A DNA stretch of 34,790 nt, taken from contig CAJUKA010000043.1 in NCBI GenBank assembly GCA_910586585.1, positions 1 through 34,790 on the forward strand, given 5' to 3'. Under the pieces are notes generated by a model. That model saw only the letters and a program-made list of their open reading frames with translations, made no database searches and was not told the DNA's origin. A program made the translations under genes and the position numbers. This stretch comes from an uncultured Lachnospiraceae bacterium. GTDB taxonomy: Bacteria; Bacillota; Clostridia; Lachnospirales; Lachnospiraceae. Shown piece after piece: positions 31,871 through 34,790 of this stretch (position 1 is its first letter; each line of letters opens with the position of its first letter).

Positions 31871-33559
31871 ATGAAAAGAAATTCATTTATAGAAATGGCA
31901 AAGCTGCATGACTTATCAGGGCGCATCACTTATATTTCAAGCCACGCCAAGCAGGAGCATCTCTATGAAGTCTATACAACGGAGCCGGACAGGGCATTCT
32001 GGCGGGAGCTTGCCAAATGTAATCAGGAGGAATTTGAAAAAAGCGGCACGAATGGGAAGTGCATTGAGGCAAGGGAGCTGATGATTGCACTTCCGGAGAG
32101 TTTTATCAACTATGAGCATGACTATCTTTTGAAAAAGATGGCAGACGAATTTAAGGAAAAGTACGGCGTGGAGTGCTTTGCTGCGCTCCACCACAATAAA
32201 CGTAAAACGAATCTGCATATCCATATGGTATTTGCGGAGAGAAAGCGGCTGGAACAGCCGACAGAGAAAATTGCCACTCGGAATATGTTCTACAATGAGC
32301 AGGGGCGTCATGTGAGGACAAAGAAAGAGATTCTTGACGGAGATGGGAATATCCGTCAAGGCTGTAAAATCATTAAAAAAGGTGAGGTGTATGAACGCAA
32401 AATTTTCACTGTCAAAGATGAACGCTTTAAGCAAGAATCTTTTTTAGATGGGGTAAAAGTGTTTTATACGGATTTAATCAACCAGATGGTGCTTGATGAT
32501 AGGGACAGGTTAAGTATTTTTGATAAAAACGGTCCGTACCTTGCGACAAAGAAGGTTGGCAAAAATAATCCGAAAGCGGAGGAAATCAAATCGGACAATG
32601 AAATACGCATGGAGTGGAACAGAACCGTTGACCGTGCGATTGTAAGCGGCGTATCAGAAGCGGAGATTGTGGAGCTTAAAAAGACGGAGATAACGGATAA
32701 AGTAAAAGAATCCGTGGAGCAGAACGGACAAAGGCCGGAGCTGTTCGGGGAGATTGTCAGGGCAGCGATTTTGTTGTTAGAACTCCTGATTATGAAAGCC
32801 ATGCAGAAGGTGATTGATATAGTGGAGAAAGTGATCGGAAATGGTGTCAGTGCCATAAAGGAAACATCAAAAGAAACGGACAGCCGTATCCATGCAGGAG
32901 ATGATCCAGGATTTCAGCCGGAAAGAAAGGAGATACCATTTCCCATAGATCCGCATCGAAAACTCGATATGAAAAAGAATACAGAATATTCAATGACTGC
33001 TTCCAAAGAGAAAGAAAGCATTATTAAACAGGTAAAGGCGGAGCGAAAACCTGTTCTGGTTGAAAAAGAGCAGCCAGCAGAAAGACCGCCGCAGCCAAAA
33101 CCGTCCGTACTGGCAAGTAAATATCCCCGGCTGAAAGAGATTGAGGGCAGGCTGAAAGACCAGAACAAGGCAATATTCGGGCGTGAAAAACAGAGGGATA
33201 TGCTGAAAAAAGAATTGTCTGAATGTACGGGCATCTTCAAAGGCGGCAGGCGCAGGGAGTTACAGCAGGAGATCGACAGCTTTGATAATCAGATTTTCAA
33301 TATGAAAAAGAGGCTTTCTTCTATTGTGAAAGAACATCATTTTGATTCTATGCAGGCATTCTATAAGGAACTTGATGTGGCAAAAAGAGAGAATCAGAAT
33401 TATGAAGCAGCTTGTGCGGAGTACGAGAAAACTTATGGAGAAAAAGTGGTGGATACTAAGAGCGTCAGAGACAGGCTTAGGCAAAAAGAGAGGGCTATAA
33501 AAGAAAGAGAAGCAGGCAGGGTGCATCAGGCAAGGCAAAATGACAAAGGGGCGAGGTAG
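31871..33559 (+). CDS. MobA/MobL family relaxase
   Basis: A 562-aa conjugative relaxase that would nick element DNA at oriT and lead it into the recipient. The metal-binding histidines are H107/H108 and H116-I-H118 (A-L-H-H-N-K-R-K-T-N-L-H-I-H-M-V-F). Candidate catalytic tyrosines lie in the N-terminal G-R-I-T-Y-I-S-S-H segment. The domain ends near residue 260; a hydrophobic helix, a disordered Lys/Pro region and a long C-terminal coiled coil follow. ATG 31871 is preceded by AAAGGAAAAG. It gives element 2 its own mobilisation function while relying on a conjugative channel from elsewhere. Confidence 0.88.
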   Translation: MKRNSFIEMAKLHDLSGRITYISSHAKQEHLYEVYTTEPDRAFWRELAKCNQEEFEKSGTNGKCIEARELMIALPESFINYEHDYLLKKMADEFKEKYGVECFAALHHNKRKTNLHIHMVFAERKRLEQPTEKIATRNMFYNEQGRHVRTKKEILDGDGNIRQGCKIIKKGEVYERKIFTVKDERFKQESFLDGVKVFYTDLINQMVLDDRDRLSIFDKNGPYLATKKVGKNNPKAEEIKSDNEIRMEWNRTVDRAIVSGVSEAEIVELKKTEITDKVKESVEQNGQRPELFGEIVRAAILLLELLIMKAMQKVIDIVEKVIGNGVSAIKETSKETDSRIHAGDDPGFQPERKEIPFPIDPHRKLDMKKNTEYSMTASKEKESIIKQVKAERKPVLVEKEQPAERPPQPKPSVLASKYPRLKEIEGRLKDQNKAIFGREKQRDMLKKELSECTGIFKGGRRRELQQEIDSFDNQIFNMKKRLSSIVKEHHFDSMQAFYKELDVAKRENQNYEAACAEYEKTYGEKVVDTKSVRDRLRQKERAIKEREAGRVHQARQNDKGAR

Positions 33560-33626
33560 AATAGGCAGATGGTGGTCTGCTTGTGGGAGAGAGTGTGAGC
33601 AGGGACATCCAGTCTATGTTCCAGCA

Positions 33627-34435
33627 TTAGACTTCCCCATTATAACGGAAGAACATTTTCGGGGTTTTCTTTATCATTCCGATGACATCATACCCAGTTT
33701 CCTTAACGGAATGTAGGGCGCTTGGAGAGGAAAACCAGCTGTCAAAAAGGACATATTTTGCAGGAATGGCTGCTTTTTTAGCAGATGACAGGAGTTCCAG
33801 CATGGCATGTGTTCCTTTCTGCATAGAAAGTGCACGCCGTTTATAACCAACGGTTCTTTTTTCGACAGGCTCTGCTTGATTGATCCAGTTTTTCTTATTT
33901 TCAGGTGGAAGAAGCACACTGTTAATCGGAAGGAAAGTACTTCCGTCAGACCATCCAAGCGTGAGCATACGGAAACTAAATTTATAAGTGTGTCTGGCAT
34001 GGTCATATACTTTTGCAAGAAGTTCCGTTTTTTTTGAACGGTTGCGTTCAAACATAGAATTATCGATGATCAATACGTTGGCGCGGTCTTGTGAATCCAG
34101 CGGAAGGATTGCCTCTCTGATGATTCTGCCTGCAAGAATGGTTGTAAAACGGATCCAGTTGATCTGGACCATTTTCATAAAGCGGTATACAGTATCCTTG
34201 GCAAAAGCCAGAGTATTTCTTCATGAAATAAGGTTCTTATATGCCTCTGTTTGAAAAAATCAAAAGAAACAGGTACTGAAAGATTTCCACTGCAGGAGTT
34301 CCCTTCTTTTTATACGCATTAGCCGTTTTTAATACAGATGAAACATGAAATCTAGTAAAAAATAGTAAAAAATCTTCGGATAGATTTAGAAATTTGTTTA
34401 TCATTTTGGTTGTTTTGTGTTATACTTTTATTCAT
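33627..34435 (-). pseudogene. Decayed IS4-like transposase
   Basis: On the minus strand a transposase begins M-N-K-S-I-T-Q-N-N (ATG at 34435). It shifts frame at a 10-bp tandem duplication (34353-34372), continues R-F-H-V-S-S-V-L-K-T-A-N-A-Y-K-K-K, shifts again near 34240 and meets an in-frame TGA near 34221. The longest intact piece, 34178-33627 (183 aa), contains V-L-I-I-D-N-S-M-F and Y-V-L-F-D-S-W-F, which hold the first two acidic residues of a DDE domain. It ends early at N-G-E-V, so the C-terminal third, including the final catalytic Glu, is missing. The family is IS4-like by appearance; no terminal repeats were found. Confidence 0.75.
34353..34372 (+). repeat. 10-bp tandem duplication that frameshifts the transposase
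   Basis: TAGTAAAAAA occurs twice back to back (34353-34362 and 34363-34372). Removing one copy restores the frame from R-R-F-F-T into R-F-H-V-S-S, so the duplication is a visible inactivating event. Confidence 0.8.
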
Positions 34436-34436
34436 A

Positions 34437-34790
34437 GTGCGAGCTGAGAAATCAGCATAGCTGATTATATAGCAGGAAAATCCTGTCGGGAAAGGTTTAA
34501 TCAACCGCCCGTACCAAGTCCTTGGAGTCGAAGTGGCAACATCAGATTTAAGCATAGGACAGAGGCAACAGAGCCGAAACGAAAGTGAAGTGATAGAGCT
34601 TGCAAATTAGTATGAGGTCGGAAATGGTCGATGCGTTTGCGTTCGTAGCAGACAACATCTCTGTAACCGCTATGGTGAGGGACAGGGGCATCCCCCAGTC
34701 CGAGAGCTTGGAGAGGTTGATGAGAAATATATAATACAGAACAGTTGGGGTCTTATTATCCCCCTGGCATAGGGTATGATGTACAATTAA
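34437..34790 (+). ncRNA. 5' part of a group II intron
   Basis: The sequence from GTGCGAG at 34437 matches the GUGYG 5' end of bacterial group II introns. It continues with domain I-like conserved pieces, including GTCGAAGTGGCAACA, CGAAACGAAAGTGAAGTG and AACCGCTATGGTGAGGGAC, in the expected order and spacing. It is a self-splicing retroelement. The reverse-transcriptase ORF and domains V/VI are not in the window. It sits just upstream of, and antisense to, the decayed transposase start, two bases before its ATG. Confidence 0.85.

Larger units (their letters stand above)
24108..34790 (+). mobile_element. Element 2: insertion in the SNF2-type helicase gene (right end not in window)
   Basis: The helicase frame matches its family up to Y-L-D at about 24105, then changes abruptly. 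Downstream are tnpV, a minus-strand three-gene module, tnpW, a TnpX-like serine recombinase, ParM/ParR-like genes and a MobA/MobL relaxase, the content of a mobilizable element or a composite of several. The missing 3' half of the helicase gene does not reappear before the window ends, so the insert is at least 10.7 kb or involves a deletion. The decayed IS and group II intron near the right side are later insertions. Confidence 0.6.

Overview
The window is a mosaic of nested mobile DNA from a Gram-positive anaerobe, most likely a gut Clostridia/Lachnospiraceae relative. The gene set points there: CD1107/CD1108/CD1112-type transfer proteins, PrgI and VirB4-like proteins, TnpV/TnpW/TnpX-type proteins, Shine-Dalgarno AGGAGG-type starts, and frequent TTG/GTG starts. 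No rRNA, tRNA, core metabolic gene, antibiotic-resistance gene or CRISPR array was found.

Layout. (A) 1 to about 4102 is the right part of a first integrative/mobilizable element. It holds a CHC2 zinc-finger primase (cut by the window edge), a P4-type SF3 helicase, a 65-aa TnpW-like protein and a serine recombinase. It ends inside a virB6-like (CD1112 family) conjugation gene whose 5' end is missing. (B) About 4103 to 24107 is the transfer and processing core of a Tn1549-like ICE, all on the + strand. In order it holds truncated VirB6-like, PrgI, VirB4-like ATPase, a radical SAM protein, the CD1108-type M23/NlpC-P60 cell-wall hydrolase, DUF4315, DUF4366/CD1107, an unknown protein, topoisomerase III, two small proteins (one HTH-like) and a giant ArdC-like/methylase/SNF2-type helicase protein. 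(C) About 24108 to the end is a second large insertion. It begins in the helicase gene just after motif II and removes the second RecA domain. It carries tnpV, a three-gene minus-strand module (sigma-like HTH protein, C-terminal zinc-finger protein, unknown protein), tnpW, a TnpX-like serine recombinase, a ParM/ParR-like pair, a densely structured non-coding region, a MobA/MobL relaxase, a decayed IS transposase and the 5' end of a group II intron that runs off the window.

How it works together. The core encodes a type IV secretion channel, cell-wall hydrolases and DNA-processing enzymes. Both insertions carry their own recombinase, and at least the second has its own relaxase, so they look like mobilizable elements parasitising the ICE. 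Both have interrupted ICE transfer genes, so the ICE as arranged here is probably transfer-defective.

Most unusual features. (1) A complete tnpV gene, with its own ribosome binding site, lies in an alternative frame inside the giant helicase ORF; a stand-alone tnpV paralogue in the same window serves as a control. (2) Upstream of the relaxase is a tandem array of four GC-stem hairpins ending in a strong terminator, which looks like an undescribed structured RNA. (3) A family of eight 23-bp imperfect palindromes is embedded in frame in two unrelated ICE genes. (4) A perfect 28-bp inverted repeat and further stacked hairpins follow the stand-alone tnpV.
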